A stretch of 64,000 nt of DNA, taken from positions 1 through 64,000 of the forward strand of contig CACEOY010000003.1 of the NCBI GenBank assembly GCA_902561155.1. The letters run 5' to 3'. Below are positions 30,560-40,289 of this stretch, in pieces. The notes below the pieces were generated by a model, which was given only the letters and a program-made list of their open reading frames with translations, was not told the origin of the DNA and did not search any database. The stretch comes from an uncultured Pelagibacteraceae bacterium (GTDB taxonomy: Bacteria > Pseudomonadota > Alphaproteobacteria > Pelagibacterales > Pelagibacteraceae). Position numbers and translations under genes: made by a program. Position 1 is the first letter of the stretch, and every line of letters begins with the position of its first letter.

Positions 30560-31350
30560 TCAAAACTAACACTCGGAATAGTTTTTCTCAGTCTAATAGG
30601 TTTTTTTGGATCAATGGTTGTGGTGATTACACCCTCACGTTTACCTAATTCTTTTAAAATTTTTCCATCAGGAGATACAATTAATGAATGTCCGTAAGTT
30701 TTTCTCCCATTACAATGTTTTCCAGCTTGTCCAGGTGCGAAAACGTATGAAAAATTTTCTATAGCTCTTGCTTTTAACAAGGTATGCCAATGTCTTCTTC
30801 CAGTAGTTTCAGTAAAGGCTGATGGAATACTTAAAAAAATTGCTCCTTTTTTTGACATTTTTCTGTACATATTAGGAAATCTTAGATCATAACAAATCGA
30901 TAGTCCTAGTTTTCCCCATGGAAGCTTAACAACTTTTATACTTTTACCTGCCTTAAAAGTTTTTGATTCAAAATATTTTTCTGATTTACTCAATTTAGCA
31001 TCATACATATGAATTTTATCATAAAATATTTTTATTTTTCCTTTATCGTCAATAAGAACCGATCTATTTAATAGTTTCTTTTTATTTCTTATTATTAAAG
31101 AGCCAATTAAAATCCACTTTTTATATTTTTTTGCTAATCTTTTTACCCCTAAAAGGTAGGAGTCTTTATTCATTGTTGTGGCAACTTGTAAAAGTTTATT
31201 TTTATTTAACGAGAACTTTGATGATACCTCAGGAGTAATAATTAAATTACATTTTTGACTTACTGCTTTTTTAATAAGTTTTTCACTTCTTTTAAGATTA
31301 TCTTTGATACAATCAGACGAACACATTTGAATGCAAGAAACTCTAAACAT
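30556..31350 (-). CDS. Carbon-nitrogen hydrolase (nitrilase superfamily; deaminated-glutathione amidase-like)
   Basis: LIITPEVSSKF, KIHMYDA, GLSICYDLRFPNMYRKM, FAPGQAG. Confidence 0.9.
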   Translation of the reverse strand: MFRVSCIQMCSSDCIKDNLKRSEKLIKKAVSQKCNLIITPEVSSKFSLNKNKLLQVATTMNKDSYLLGVKRLAKKYKKWILIGSLIIRNKKKLLNRSVLIDDKGKIKIFYDKIHMYDAKLSKSEKYFESKTFKAGKSIKVVKLPWGKLGLSICYDLRFPNMYRKMSKKGAIFLSIPSAFTETTGRRHWHTLLKARAIENFSYVFAPGQAGKHCNGRKTYGHSLIVSPDGKILKELGKREGVITTTIDPKKPIRLRKTIPSVSFD

Positions 31351-31413
31351 TTGTAAATTCTAGGGAATAAATTGATAATATACTAGTATATTTTTATTGT
31401 GTAATATTAAGGC

Positions 31414-32454
31414 TTAACGCATCAATGATGATGCAAAATTCCATTTACAGTCAAAACTCGGCACGTAAGCACCTGAAAGTTTTACATTGCCAAAATTTTT
31501 TTCCAAAACATTACACCATTTATCTACCTGTTTCGGTTTTTTATCTTGGCTTCCGACTTGAGCCGTGATTACGCCACCTTTTTTTAAAATTCTTTTTAAA
31601 TTTTTCATATTTTTTTTGGCTAAATCAATACAATATTGGTCATCATTTAAATCTACAAAAATTTTGTCATATTTTGAGTCTTCTATTTCTTTTATACTTT
31701 TAAATGCATCACCCCAAAATGTTTTTATTTTATTACTTTTTTTAACTTTAGAACAAACTTTTGGAAGGTGTTTAAAACAAACATCTACAATTTCTGGGTC
31801 AAGTTCAAACCAGTCAATATAATTAGAATTATTTTCTAAACAAGCTCTTGCTACTCCTCCATCCCCTCCCCCAATAATTGCAACATTATTATTTTTTTTA
31901 CTTAAATCATAACTCGATTTGAAAAAATTAGAGCTATAGATTTTTTCATCCTTTTCTGATACTTGAATTTCATGGTCAATGAATAGTGCATTACCAAATT
32001 CTTCTAAATCCATTATTTCGACAAATTGACCTACTTTTGATGTAAATTTTTCAAGAACATTTTTGACTACATAATATTTTTTTTGACCTGGGGTACTATA
32101 AATATCATCATAAAGTCCAATACTGCTTCTATCGAAAGCATTAGTCACAACTCTTTCGTGTTGAATTTCTTTTCTTAAAATCTTTAAAGCAACTTTTGGA
32201 TTGACCTTTCCACAGGTAAAGAAGTCAAAACTTATTACACCTTTCTCTGGAAATGTATGAAAACTAAAATGACTTTCAGCTAATAACGCTACCAGAGTAA
32301 AACCTTGTGGCTGAAAACGATGTGATGCTACATTTAAAATTTCAACTTTGGCTGCTTTAGCAATTGTATATATAATTTTTTCATAAAATTCAGGTGTGTA
32401 GTCTTTTTTAACACCTAAAAAATCAATTGTAATATGTTCGCCAACTTTAACCAT
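31414..32454 (-). CDS. Fusion protein: S-adenosylmethionine decarboxylase (SpeD) domain + spermidine synthase (SpeE) domain
   Basis: N-terminal half LVALLAESHFSFHTFPEKGVISFDFFTCG (AdoMetDC pyruvoyl-Ser ESH motif). C-terminal half NVAIIGGGDGGVARACLEN, DWFELDPEIVDVCFKHLP, IFVDLNDDQY (spermidine synthase). One uninterrupted 346-aa ORF. Confidence 0.93.
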   Translation of the reverse strand: MVKVGEHITIDFLGVKKDYTPEFYEKIIYTIAKAAKVEILNVASHRFQPQGFTLVALLAESHFSFHTFPEKGVISFDFFTCGKVNPKVALKILRKEIQHERVVTNAFDRSSIGLYDDIYSTPGQKKYYVVKNVLEKFTSKVGQFVEIMDLEEFGNALFIDHEIQVSEKDEKIYSSNFFKSSYDLSKKNNNVAIIGGGDGGVARACLENNSNYIDWFELDPEIVDVCFKHLPKVCSKVKKSNKIKTFWGDAFKSIKEIEDSKYDKIFVDLNDDQYCIDLAKKNMKNLKRILKKGGVITAQVGSQDKKPKQVDKWCNVLEKNFGNVKLSGAYVPSFDCKWNFASSLMR

Positions 32455-32460
32455 AAAAAA

Positions 32461-33105
32461 TTACTCTTTTTTATAATTTTTAAATTTACCTAAAACTATT
32501 TTCATTTCTTTTTTTGAAAGAATCTTAGGTATTCCGATTCTTATGGCATTAATGTATTGATGGCAAATATTTTCAATCTCTTGAGCCAGCTCAAAAGTGT
32601 TATCCAAATTTTCACCAAAAGCAACTTGTCCATGATTTGCAATTAAACACGCTGATCTATTTTTTAAAGCTTTGATAATATTTTTTGAGAGATTTTTGGT
32701 GCCAAAAGTTGCATATTTAGTGCATTTAATGTCCTCTCCTCCTGCAACTGCAACCATATAGTGAAATGCTGGAATATTTTTTTGATGAGTTGATACTGCT
32801 GTTGCACAAGTAGAATGAGCATGAACAATGGCTTTGGCTTCTTTTTTATTCACATAAATATCTTGATGAAATCTCCATTCTGATGAAGGTTTTCCCTTTT
32901 TTTTATCATAGAGCCCTTTTAAGGAAACAAAGACTATATCTTTTGGTTTAAGTGTTGAGTACTTCTTACCTGAAGGAGTAATATAAAAACCTTCCACACC
33001 ATTTTCTTTTACTCTAACTGATATATTTCCAGATCTTAAAGCTGATAGATTAGTTAAATTTAATTTTTTTGAATATTTGATTACTTCTGTCTTAAGTTTT
33101 TTCAC
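32461..33105 (-). CDS. Class II aldolase, FucA-like (candidate 5-methylthioribulose-1-phosphate aldolase, Ald2-type)
   Basis: SGNISVRVKENGVEGFYITPSG, IVHAHSTCATAVSTHQKNIPAFHYMVAVAGGEDIKCTKYATFGT, LIANHGQVAFG; immediately downstream of mtnA in a likely operon. Confidence 0.85.
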   Translation of the reverse strand: MKKLKTEVIKYSKKLNLTNLSALRSGNISVRVKENGVEGFYITPSGKKYSTLKPKDIVFVSLKGLYDKKKGKPSSEWRFHQDIYVNKKEAKAIVHAHSTCATAVSTHQKNIPAFHYMVAVAGGEDIKCTKYATFGTKNLSKNIIKALKNRSACLIANHGQVAFGENLDNTFELAQEIENICHQYINAIRIGIPKILSKKEMKIVLGKFKNYKKE

Positions 33106-34172
33106 TTAAATAATCCCTTTAACCCCTGTTCTGAAGCTTCACAAATACCTTTTTCTGTAATTAATCCTGTAACTAATTTAGCAGGCGTTACATCAAAGGC
33201 TAGATTTAATGACTTGCTTTTCTGTGGGTAAATTCTTACTCTTTTAATATTATTATTTTCATCAACTCCTTCAACATGGGATAATTCTTCGGGGTTTCTC
33301 TCTTCAATAGGTATCTTTTTATTATCTTTAATATTCCAATCGATTGTTGAGCTTGGTAATGCAACATAAAAAGGAATGTTATTATCTTTTGCAGACAATG
33401 CCTTTAAATAAGTGCCTATCTTATTGCAAACATCGCCGTTTGATAAAGTTCTATCAGTACCTACAATACACATATCGATCTTTCCTCTTTGCATTAAAAT
33501 TCCTCCGGTATTGTCTGTAATAATAGTATTAGGAATTTTTTCCTCGTTTAGTTCATATGAAGTTAAATTGGCTCCCTGATTTCTTGGCCTAGTCTCGTCA
33601 ACCCAAACATGTACCTTTATCCCTTTTTGGTGAGCATGATAAATTGGGGAAGTTGCTGTACCCCAATCTATTGTGGCTAACCACCCTGCATTACAATGGG
33701 TTAAAATATTTACTACGTCTTTTTTCTTTTTGGATATTTCCTCAATAATTTTTACCCCATTAATTCCTATATTTTTACAAAACTCTACATCTTCTTCTGT
33801 AATTGCTTTTGCCTCATCCAAAGCTATTTTCAAAATATCGCTGTTATTAACCCCCGATAATTTTTTCATCATACGATCTACTGCCCATTTTAAATTTATT
33901 GCTGTAGGTCTTGAAGAAATTAAGTCTTCACTTGATTTTTTTAAAAAGGATAAATCGTTTTTTTCAATTATAGACAGAACTAATCCATAGGCCGCAGTAG
34001 CTCCTATAAGAGGCGCACCTCTTACCTCCATAGTTTTTATAGCACTAATTGCATCTTTTATGTTTTTTAAACTTTTAATTACAAATTTATGTGGAAGTTT
34101 AGTTTGATCAATAATTTTGACTTCATTGTTTTCAAACCAAATTGTTCGGTAATTCTTACCTTCAATTTTCAT
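33102..34172 (-). CDS. mtnA: S-methyl-5-thioribose-1-phosphate isomerase
   Basis: AISAIKTMEVRGAPLIGATAAYGL, LTHCNAGWLATIDWGTATSPIY, VWVDETRPRNQGANLTSYEL, IVGTDRTLSNGDVCNKIGTY. Confidence 0.95.
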   Translation of the reverse strand: MKIEGKNYRTIWFENNEVKIIDQTKLPHKFVIKSLKNIKDAISAIKTMEVRGAPLIGATAAYGLVLSIIEKNDLSFLKKSSEDLISSRPTAINLKWAVDRMMKKLSGVNNSDILKIALDEAKAITEEDVEFCKNIGINGVKIIEEISKKKKDVVNILTHCNAGWLATIDWGTATSPIYHAHQKGIKVHVWVDETRPRNQGANLTSYELNEEKIPNTIITDNTGGILMQRGKIDMCIVGTDRTLSNGDVCNKIGTYLKALSAKDNNIPFYVALPSSTIDWNIKDNKKIPIEERNPEELSHVEGVDENNNIKRVRIYPQKSKSLNLAFDVTPAKLVTGLITEKGICEASEQGLKGLFK

Positions 34173-35041
34173 TTTTTTAAAACTCTACCAGCTATATGTT
34201 TTAACTTTTTAACAGTACTTTTAGTTTGAAATTTTTTTGGTGTAATTATTGCAGTATCTAAACAATCATTAGCAGGATCTCCTTTTGTGTTAAAAGATTC
34301 AAAAGTTTTTATTATTTCAATAATCATATTTTGAGCATTAGAAGCATTCTGCTGTAAAGTTTTTATAACGGTAGGAACATCTACAACATCATGGTCTGGA
34401 TGCCAACAATCAAAATCTGTAACCATTGCAACTGTACAATATCTAATTTCTGCCTCCCTAGCTAATTTCGCCTCAGGCATATTTGTCATTCCAATTACAT
34501 CTGCTTTCCAAGTTCTATACATTTTGGACTCCGCTAAACTTGAAAATTGTGGTCCCTCCATGACTAAATATGTTCCTCCTACCTGATGTGGTATTTGACA
34601 TTTTACAAGAGCCGACTCGCAGCATTTCATTAATGCTGGACTTGTTGGTTTTGCCATCGAAACATGAGCGACAATTTCTTTATCAAAAAAAGTTTTAATT
34701 CTTGCAAAAGTTCTGTCTATAAACTGGTCAACTACAACAAAAGATCCTGGTTTTAAATGCTCCTGAAGAGAGCCGACAGCCGAGACTGAAACAATATCTG
34801 TTACTCCCATTTTTTTAAGAGCTTCTATGTTAGCTCTAAAATTTATATTTGATGGACTAATTCTATGACCACGCTTATGTCTTGGTATAAAATAAACTTC
34901 TTTTTTATTTAATGTTGCTGACAGAATTCTATCCGAAGGCTCACCCCAAGCAGTATTCACCTTTTTCCACTTAATATTTTCTAAACCTTCTATTTGATAA
35001 AGGCCGCTTCCACCAATTATCCCGAGAATTCTTTTTTTCAT
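34169..35041 (-). CDS. mtnP: S-methyl-5'-thioadenosine phosphorylase
   Basis: LGIIGGSGLYQIEGLENI, FIPRHKRGHRISPSNINFRANI, YLVMEGPQFSSLAESKMYRTWKADVIGMTNMPEAKLAREAE, VMDFDCWH-like TDFDCWH. Confidence 0.95.
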   Translation of the reverse strand: MKKRILGIIGGSGLYQIEGLENIKWKKVNTAWGEPSDRILSATLNKKEVYFIPRHKRGHRISPSNINFRANIEALKKMGVTDIVSVSAVGSLQEHLKPGSFVVVDQFIDRTFARIKTFFDKEIVAHVSMAKPTSPALMKCCESALVKCQIPHQVGGTYLVMEGPQFSSLAESKMYRTWKADVIGMTNMPEAKLAREAEIRYCTVAMVTDFDCWHPDHDVVDVPTVIKTLQQNASNAQNMIIEIIKTFESFNTKGDPANDCLDTAIITPKKFQTKSTVKKLKHIAGRVLKK

Positions 35042-35072
35042 TATTTAAAATCTAGCCTTTTTTTGTTAAATA

Positions 35073-35612
35073 TTGAAGCTAAATATGGATTTGAAAAAAT
35101 ATATAAGATCTATACCTGATTACCCTAAAAAAGGAATACTGTTTAGAGATATCACCACTTTAATTAAAAGTCCTCAAGCATTTAAATATACAGTAGATAA
35201 AATTATTGAGATTTCAAAAAAAATTAAATTTGATAAGGTTTCAGCTATTGAGTCCAGAGGTTTTGTGTTTGCATCAGCAGTATCTTATTTGCTTAATAAA
35301 CCTTTAATTCTTTTAAGAAAAAAAAATAAGTTACCTGCAGAAAGGCACTCTGTTGAATTTAAGTTAGAGTATGGTGAAGCTACTATTGAAGTTCATAAAG
35401 ACTCAATAAATAAAGGTGAAAATATTTTAGTTATAGACGACTTAATTGCAACAGGAGGAACAGCTGAAGCTGCCGCAAAACTGATTGAGTTATCTGGGGG
35501 ATCGGTCGCTGGATTTATATTTGTAATAAATCTCTTTGATTTACCGGGCAACGATCTTCTCAAAAAAAAGTCTTATTTTACTGAAAGTTTAATTGAGTTT
35601 CCCGGTCACTAG
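35073..35612 (+). CDS. apt: Adenine phosphoribosyltransferase
   Basis: LKKYIRSIPDYPKKGILFRDITTLIKSP, AIESRGFVFASAVSYLLNKP, ILVIDDLIATGGTAEAA. Confidence 0.96.
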   Translation: MKLNMDLKKYIRSIPDYPKKGILFRDITTLIKSPQAFKYTVDKIIEISKKIKFDKVSAIESRGFVFASAVSYLLNKPLILLRKKNKLPAERHSVEFKLEYGEATIEVHKDSINKGENILVIDDLIATGGTAEAAAKLIELSGGSVAGFIFVINLFDLPGNDLLKKKSYFTESLIEFPGH

Positions 35613-36625
35613 ATCTCCTTTTTTTTCCAAGTATCTGGGGTGAGATCATTGTTAATTTCCAAATTGATGTGATATTCAAATGGTTTCACGCCTCTTTTTT
35701 TTATGTAATCAAACGTTTTTTGTATCCCCTCTTTAAGGGAAACTTTAGTTTTATAATTTAATAATTGTCTTGCCTTATCAGCAGAACAAATTGCATGCTT
35801 CACCTCTTGTGGTCTATCTTTTTTATAGATAGGAGGTAAATTTATACCAGTCACATTTGAGCAGAGTTCAGCAACTTTATTAATTGTCACAAACTCTTCA
35901 TCTGGTCCAATATTAATTATTTGTTTGTTAAGTTTTTTTTCATCTAACATAGGTATTAAACAAGATAAACAATCATCAATATATGAAAAGCATCGTGTTT
36001 GTTCTCCATCTCCATAAATTATTGGTGCCTTACCTTGCATCATTCTATTAATCATTATTGAAACCACGTTTCTAAAGGGATCGTCATATTTTTGTCTTGG
36101 ACCAATTATATTATGAGGTACCGCAATTACCCATTCAATCTTATTTAATTCACACAAATTTATAAGGACTTGCTCAGCAGCAACTTTAGAAATAGCATAG
36201 GGATCAACTGGTTTTGGTTTCATTGTTTCAGTAAAAGGATATTCTTGTGAGCCATATCTTGCCATTGATGAGCAAAAAATTATTCTTTTAACTTTTTCAT
36301 TAACAGCTGCTGAAAAAATAGAAACTGAAGCTAAGTAATTATTTTTAGTTATCTCATATGGAGAAAAAACTGACAAACCCTCATGAGCTGTGGCCGCGCA
36401 GTGATAAACTATTTGGACCCCTTTCATAATTCCTTTTATTTTTTCAAAATCACAACAATCAATATTATGAAATTCTACTCCTTTTGGAATATTATCTTTA
36501 TATCCACCGATCATGTTGTCTATTCCAATAACTTTGTGACCTAACCCTGAAAGTTGCTCTGATAAATGGGATCCTAGGAAACCAGCGACTCCAGTAACAA
36601 GTATTTTATATTGATTATTACTCAC
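35609..36625 (-). CDS. NAD-dependent epimerase/dehydratase (UDP-glucose 4-epimerase-like SDR)
   Basis: ILVTGVAGFLGSHLSEQLSGLGHKVIGIDN, FCSSMARYG, DPYAISKVAAEQ. Confidence 0.9.
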   Translation of the reverse strand: MSNNQYKILVTGVAGFLGSHLSEQLSGLGHKVIGIDNMIGGYKDNIPKGVEFHNIDCCDFEKIKGIMKGVQIVYHCAATAHEGLSVFSPYEITKNNYLASVSIFSAAVNEKVKRIIFCSSMARYGSQEYPFTETMKPKPVDPYAISKVAAEQVLINLCELNKIEWVIAVPHNIIGPRQKYDDPFRNVVSIMINRMMQGKAPIIYGDGEQTRCFSYIDDCLSCLIPMLDEKKLNKQIINIGPDEEFVTINKVAELCSNVTGINLPPIYKKDRPQEVKHAICSADKARQLLNYKTKVSLKEGIQKTFDYIKKRGVKPFEYHINLEINNDLTPDTWKKKEI

Positions 36626-36663
36626 TGCAGAATATTTATAATTTTAATTAGTATAAATCAACT

Positions 36664-37509
36664 TTAATTAATTTTAGGTCTATACCAAGACTTTCTCATT
36701 AATATTGAATTTAGTATTCCATTAAATCGACAGTAATAAATATCCTTTTTTTCATTATTTGAAATAAATTTAAAAAAACAAGTTTTTAAAAAAGCTGATA
36801 AAAATTTTGGTAATATTTTTATTAATGCGAAAAAATAACCATAATGTTTATAATGAAAATAAAAAGTGGACCACATCCAATGCCAATTTCTTGATTTTTC
36901 CATTTCATGATTTATTGATTCATCATGAGAAGTTCCTCCTGCATGATTAATTTTAATATTTGTATCTAAAAATATTTTTTTGTTCATTTTAATTAATCTC
37001 CTGCAAAAATCTATCTCTTCAAAATAAATAAAAAAGTTTTCATCAAAAAATCCTACATCTTTACACTGTTCTAAGTTTAAAAACATAGCAAAACCTTTTA
37101 CATTTTTAACTTCAAAAATTCCATTTTTTTTATTCATTGTTGATTCTTGATAATTTTTCTCTTGAATAAAAGGTGCAATAATCGCAAAGTGAGGTTTTTT
37201 ATTGGCTGTTAAAAAAAAATTATCAATTGCTTTATTATGTAATTCTGCGTCCGGATTTATTATTAAAGCATACTTCGTATTAACCATTGTTAAACCAAGA
37301 TTATTTCCTTTTGCATAACCCAAGTTTATATCCGACAAAACACACTTTATATTAGGATATTCTTTTTCTAATTTTTCTTTTAATTTTTTATCATTAGAAT
37401 TTTCTATGATTATAATTTTAAAGTCTTTTCCTAAAGATTTTACACAGTTTAAAATCTTAGTTTCACTCTTAAAAGACGTGATAACTGCAGTAATATCTTT
37501 ATTATCCAT
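36664..37509 (-). CDS. Glycosyltransferase family 2
   Basis: DITAVITSFKSETKILNCVKSL, NLGYAKGNNLGL, LIINPDAEL, FFDENFFIYFEEIDFCRR. Confidence 0.88.
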   Translation of the reverse strand: MDNKDITAVITSFKSETKILNCVKSLGKDFKIIIIENSNDKKLKEKLEKEYPNIKCVLSDINLGYAKGNNLGLTMVNTKYALIINPDAELHNKAIDNFFLTANKKPHFAIIAPFIQEKNYQESTMNKKNGIFEVKNVKGFAMFLNLEQCKDVGFFDENFFIYFEEIDFCRRLIKMNKKIFLDTNIKINHAGGTSHDESINHEMEKSRNWHWMWSTFYFHYKHYGYFFALIKILPKFLSAFLKTCFFKFISNNEKKDIYYCRFNGILNSILMRKSWYRPKIN

Positions 37510-37585
37510 TTTATGTGTTATTAATTGATTTTGTATAATAATTCTTTATTTTAACACAATTACACTAAATATTCTTTATTCAAAT

Positions 37586-38608
37586 ATGAAAAAAATAATA
37601 GTAACAGGTGGATCTGGCTTTATAGGTAGTAATTTAGTTAATTATTTTGTCAAGAAAAATTATTTTGTTATAAATATAGATAAATTAACTTATTCTTCAA
37701 ATACATATCCTAATCATAATCTTTCAAAAAAAAACTATAAATTTTTTAAAATCGATATTAATAAAAAATCAAAATTAAAAAAAATAATTAAAAAGTATAA
37801 ACCTGAATGTATTTTTAATTTAGCGGCTGAGACACATGTTGATAGATCAATAGACTCCCCTTTTCAATTCATACATTCAAATATATTAGGTGTTTATAAT
37901 CTTTTAGAGGCCATAAGGGAAAACAATAAAAAAAATAAAAAAATAAAACTTGTTCATATATCCACAGACGAAGTATACGGCGATATTATATCAAATAGAT
38001 CTAATGAAAAATTTCCATACAACCCCAGCTCACCTTACTCAGCATCAAAAGCAAGTGCTGATCATCTAATTAAATCGTATATAAGAACTTACAAGTTACC
38101 AGCTATGATATCTAATTGTTGTAATAATTATGGTCCTTATCAGTTTCCAGAAAAGCTTATTCCAAAAATGATCTCCAATATTTTAAATAATAAGTCTCTA
38201 CCTATTTACGCTAAAGGACAAAACTCAAGGGAATGGATTCACGTTGAAGATCATTGTGATGCTTTGTATAGAATATTCAAAAAAGGTAAAGTTGGTGAAA
38301 GTTATAATGTAGGATCAAACATTAATCTCAAAAATATAGATTTAGTAAAAACTATTTTAAGAATATTTGAAAAGAAAAAATTTATCATTGGAAAAAAAGT
38401 TAAGATTAATTATGTAAAAGATCGACCTGGTCATGATTTTAGGTATGCTCTTAATAGTCTAAAAATAAAAAAACAAATTGGTTGGAAATCAAAGATAAGT
38501 CTAATTAAAGGTTTGCATATGACAATTGATTGGTATTTAAATAATAAAAATTTTATTAATTCAATATCTAAAAAGTTATATGTTAATAGACTAGGTTTAA
38601 AATTATGA
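37586..38608 (+). CDS. rfbB: dTDP-glucose 4,6-dehydratase
   Basis: IIVTGGSGFIGSNLVNYFV, FNLAAETHVDRSIDSP, HISTDEVYGD, YSASKASADHLI, NNYGPYQFPEKLIP. Confidence 0.95.
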   Translation: MKKIIVTGGSGFIGSNLVNYFVKKNYFVINIDKLTYSSNTYPNHNLSKKNYKFFKIDINKKSKLKKIIKKYKPECIFNLAAETHVDRSIDSPFQFIHSNILGVYNLLEAIRENNKKNKKIKLVHISTDEVYGDIISNRSNEKFPYNPSSPYSASKASADHLIKSYIRTYKLPAMISNCCNNYGPYQFPEKLIPKMISNILNNKSLPIYAKGQNSREWIHVEDHCDALYRIFKKGKVGESYNVGSNINLKNIDLVKTILRIFEKKKFIIGKKVKINYVKDRPGHDFRYALNSLKIKKQIGWKSKISLIKGLHMTIDWYLNNKNFINSISKKLYVNRLGLKL

Positions 38609-39471
38609 TAAAAAAAGGAATTATTTTAGCTGGCGGTCTTGGTACCCGGATGAGTCCAATAACAAAATCTGTAAATAAACAACTTCTGCCAATTTATGAT
38701 AAACCATTAATATATTATCCGTTATCTGTGCTTATGCTTGCAGGTATAAAAGAAGTTCTGATAATAGTTAATAGAGGTCAAGTAAGTCAATTTAAAAAAG
38801 TTTTAAAAAATGGAGAAAGTTTTGGTATTAGAATACATTATAAAGAACAAAAACAACCAAACGGTTTGCCTGAGGCATTTATTATTGGGGAAAAATTTAT
38901 CGATAAAAATGGTGTAGCGCTAATTTTAGGAGATAATTTTTTTTATGCCCAAAGTTTAACTAAAACTTTACAAAACGCAACTAAGCTAAAAAATGGGGCA
39001 AAAGTTTTTTTGCATCCTGTTAGTAATCCAAAACTTTACGGAATAGCTACGATAAAGAATAAAAAAATCGTAAGCTTAAAAGAAAAACCTACGTTTACAA
39101 ATTCTAATTTAGCAGTTACAGGTTTATATTTTTTCGACAAAAATGTTGTTAGTATTAGTAAAACACTTAAACCCTCAAAAAGAAAAGAATTAGAGATTAT
39201 TGATCTTTTAAACATATATAGAAAAAAAAATAGACTAAGCGCAGAATTTTTAGGAAGAGGCGGTGCTTGGTTAGACGCTGGATCTATAGATGATTATTAT
39301 GACACAACTTCTTTTGTTTCAACTATACAAAAGAGACAGGGTTTTAAAATTGCTTGCCTTGAGGAAATTGCATTTACAAAAAATTGGATAAATAAGAATA
39401 CCTTAAAAGATAGTATTAAATTTTATGGTAATTGCGATTATTCAAAGTATTTAAGACGACTACTATTTTAA
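38605..39471 (+). CDS. rfbA: Glucose-1-phosphate thymidylyltransferase
   Basis: KGIILAGGLGTRMSPITKSVNKQLLPIYDKPLIYYPLSVLMLAGI, ILGDNFFYAQ, RGGAWLDAGSIDD. Confidence 0.95.
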   Translation: MIKKGIILAGGLGTRMSPITKSVNKQLLPIYDKPLIYYPLSVLMLAGIKEVLIIVNRGQVSQFKKVLKNGESFGIRIHYKEQKQPNGLPEAFIIGEKFIDKNGVALILGDNFFYAQSLTKTLQNATKLKNGAKVFLHPVSNPKLYGIATIKNKKIVSLKEKPTFTNSNLAVTGLYFFDKNVVSISKTLKPSKRKELEIIDLLNIYRKKNRLSAEFLGRGGAWLDAGSIDDYYDTTSFVSTIQKRQGFKIACLEEIAFTKNWINKNTLKDSIKFYGNCDYSKYLRRLLF

Positions 39472-40289
39472 TTCCCACCAATATCATGAAATAGAATTGG
39501 TAATTCTTTAAATTTAGCATTTTTTTTAAACCAATAAGACATGAATCTTTCCGCTAAAAAACCGTATATTCTTGTTAATCCATAACCTTTAAGATCTTTA
39601 AAACCAAATAATTGTTCACATTTTTCTAGCCAAGGAAAAATTTCATTATAGTATGAATTTAATAGTTTTTTGGATTTACAAATGAACATATTATGAGGAT
39701 TAAAAGATACTTCTTCGTTTACAAAATTTCTGAAATCAACTTTATTTTCCTCGTTAAGCAAGTCAATTGCTTTATCTAAATTGTCTATACCATGCATTAA
39801 ATCAAAGTGAAATTTTATATTTCTTGCTTTCTCATTAAACAATACCTTAGGATTAGATGCCACTAAAGAAAAACCATTTTTTAAAAATTTCATTATTTTC
39901 CTTTTATTTACAAAAAAAGGATCTCCTAAAATTACTTCAAAATGGTTAAAATCATCGGGAATTTTTTTTAGAACTTTATTATTTAAATTACTTAAATTTA
40001 ATTTATTGTTGGGAGTAAAATTTAATGCCCAAAACTTTCTATATTGACAAAATCCAATCCAATCTTGATTTATTTTATCTAAATAATTTTTCCACAGCCA
40101 ATAATGAAATGTATATTCTCCGTAATATTTATTTTTTTTTGAAATATTGTCCCCTTGTTTATCGCTTAAAAAATCTTCTGAAAAAGTTTTTTCTCCTAAA
40201 CCAACTGGTACATAACCCATTTCTTTTATAATACTTTGATGTGTAGGCTCTAAAGTAAGACAAAACATTTTTAAATTATAATTAGTCAT
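39468..40289 (-). CDS. DUF4422-like predicted glycosyltransferase
   Basis: YYGEYTFHYWLWKNYLDKINQDWIGFCQYRKFW resembles DUF4422; paralogous to 41285-42100. Confidence 0.6.
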   Translation of the reverse strand: MTNYNLKMFCLTLEPTHQSIIKEMGYVPVGLGEKTFSEDFLSDKQGDNISKKNKYYGEYTFHYWLWKNYLDKINQDWIGFCQYRKFWALNFTPNNKLNLSNLNNKVLKKIPDDFNHFEVILGDPFFVNKRKIMKFLKNGFSLVASNPKVLFNEKARNIKFHFDLMHGIDNLDKAIDLLNEENKVDFRNFVNEEVSFNPHNMFICKSKKLLNSYYNEIFPWLEKCEQLFGFKDLKGYGLTRIYGFLAERFMSYWFKKNAKFKELPILFHDIGGN

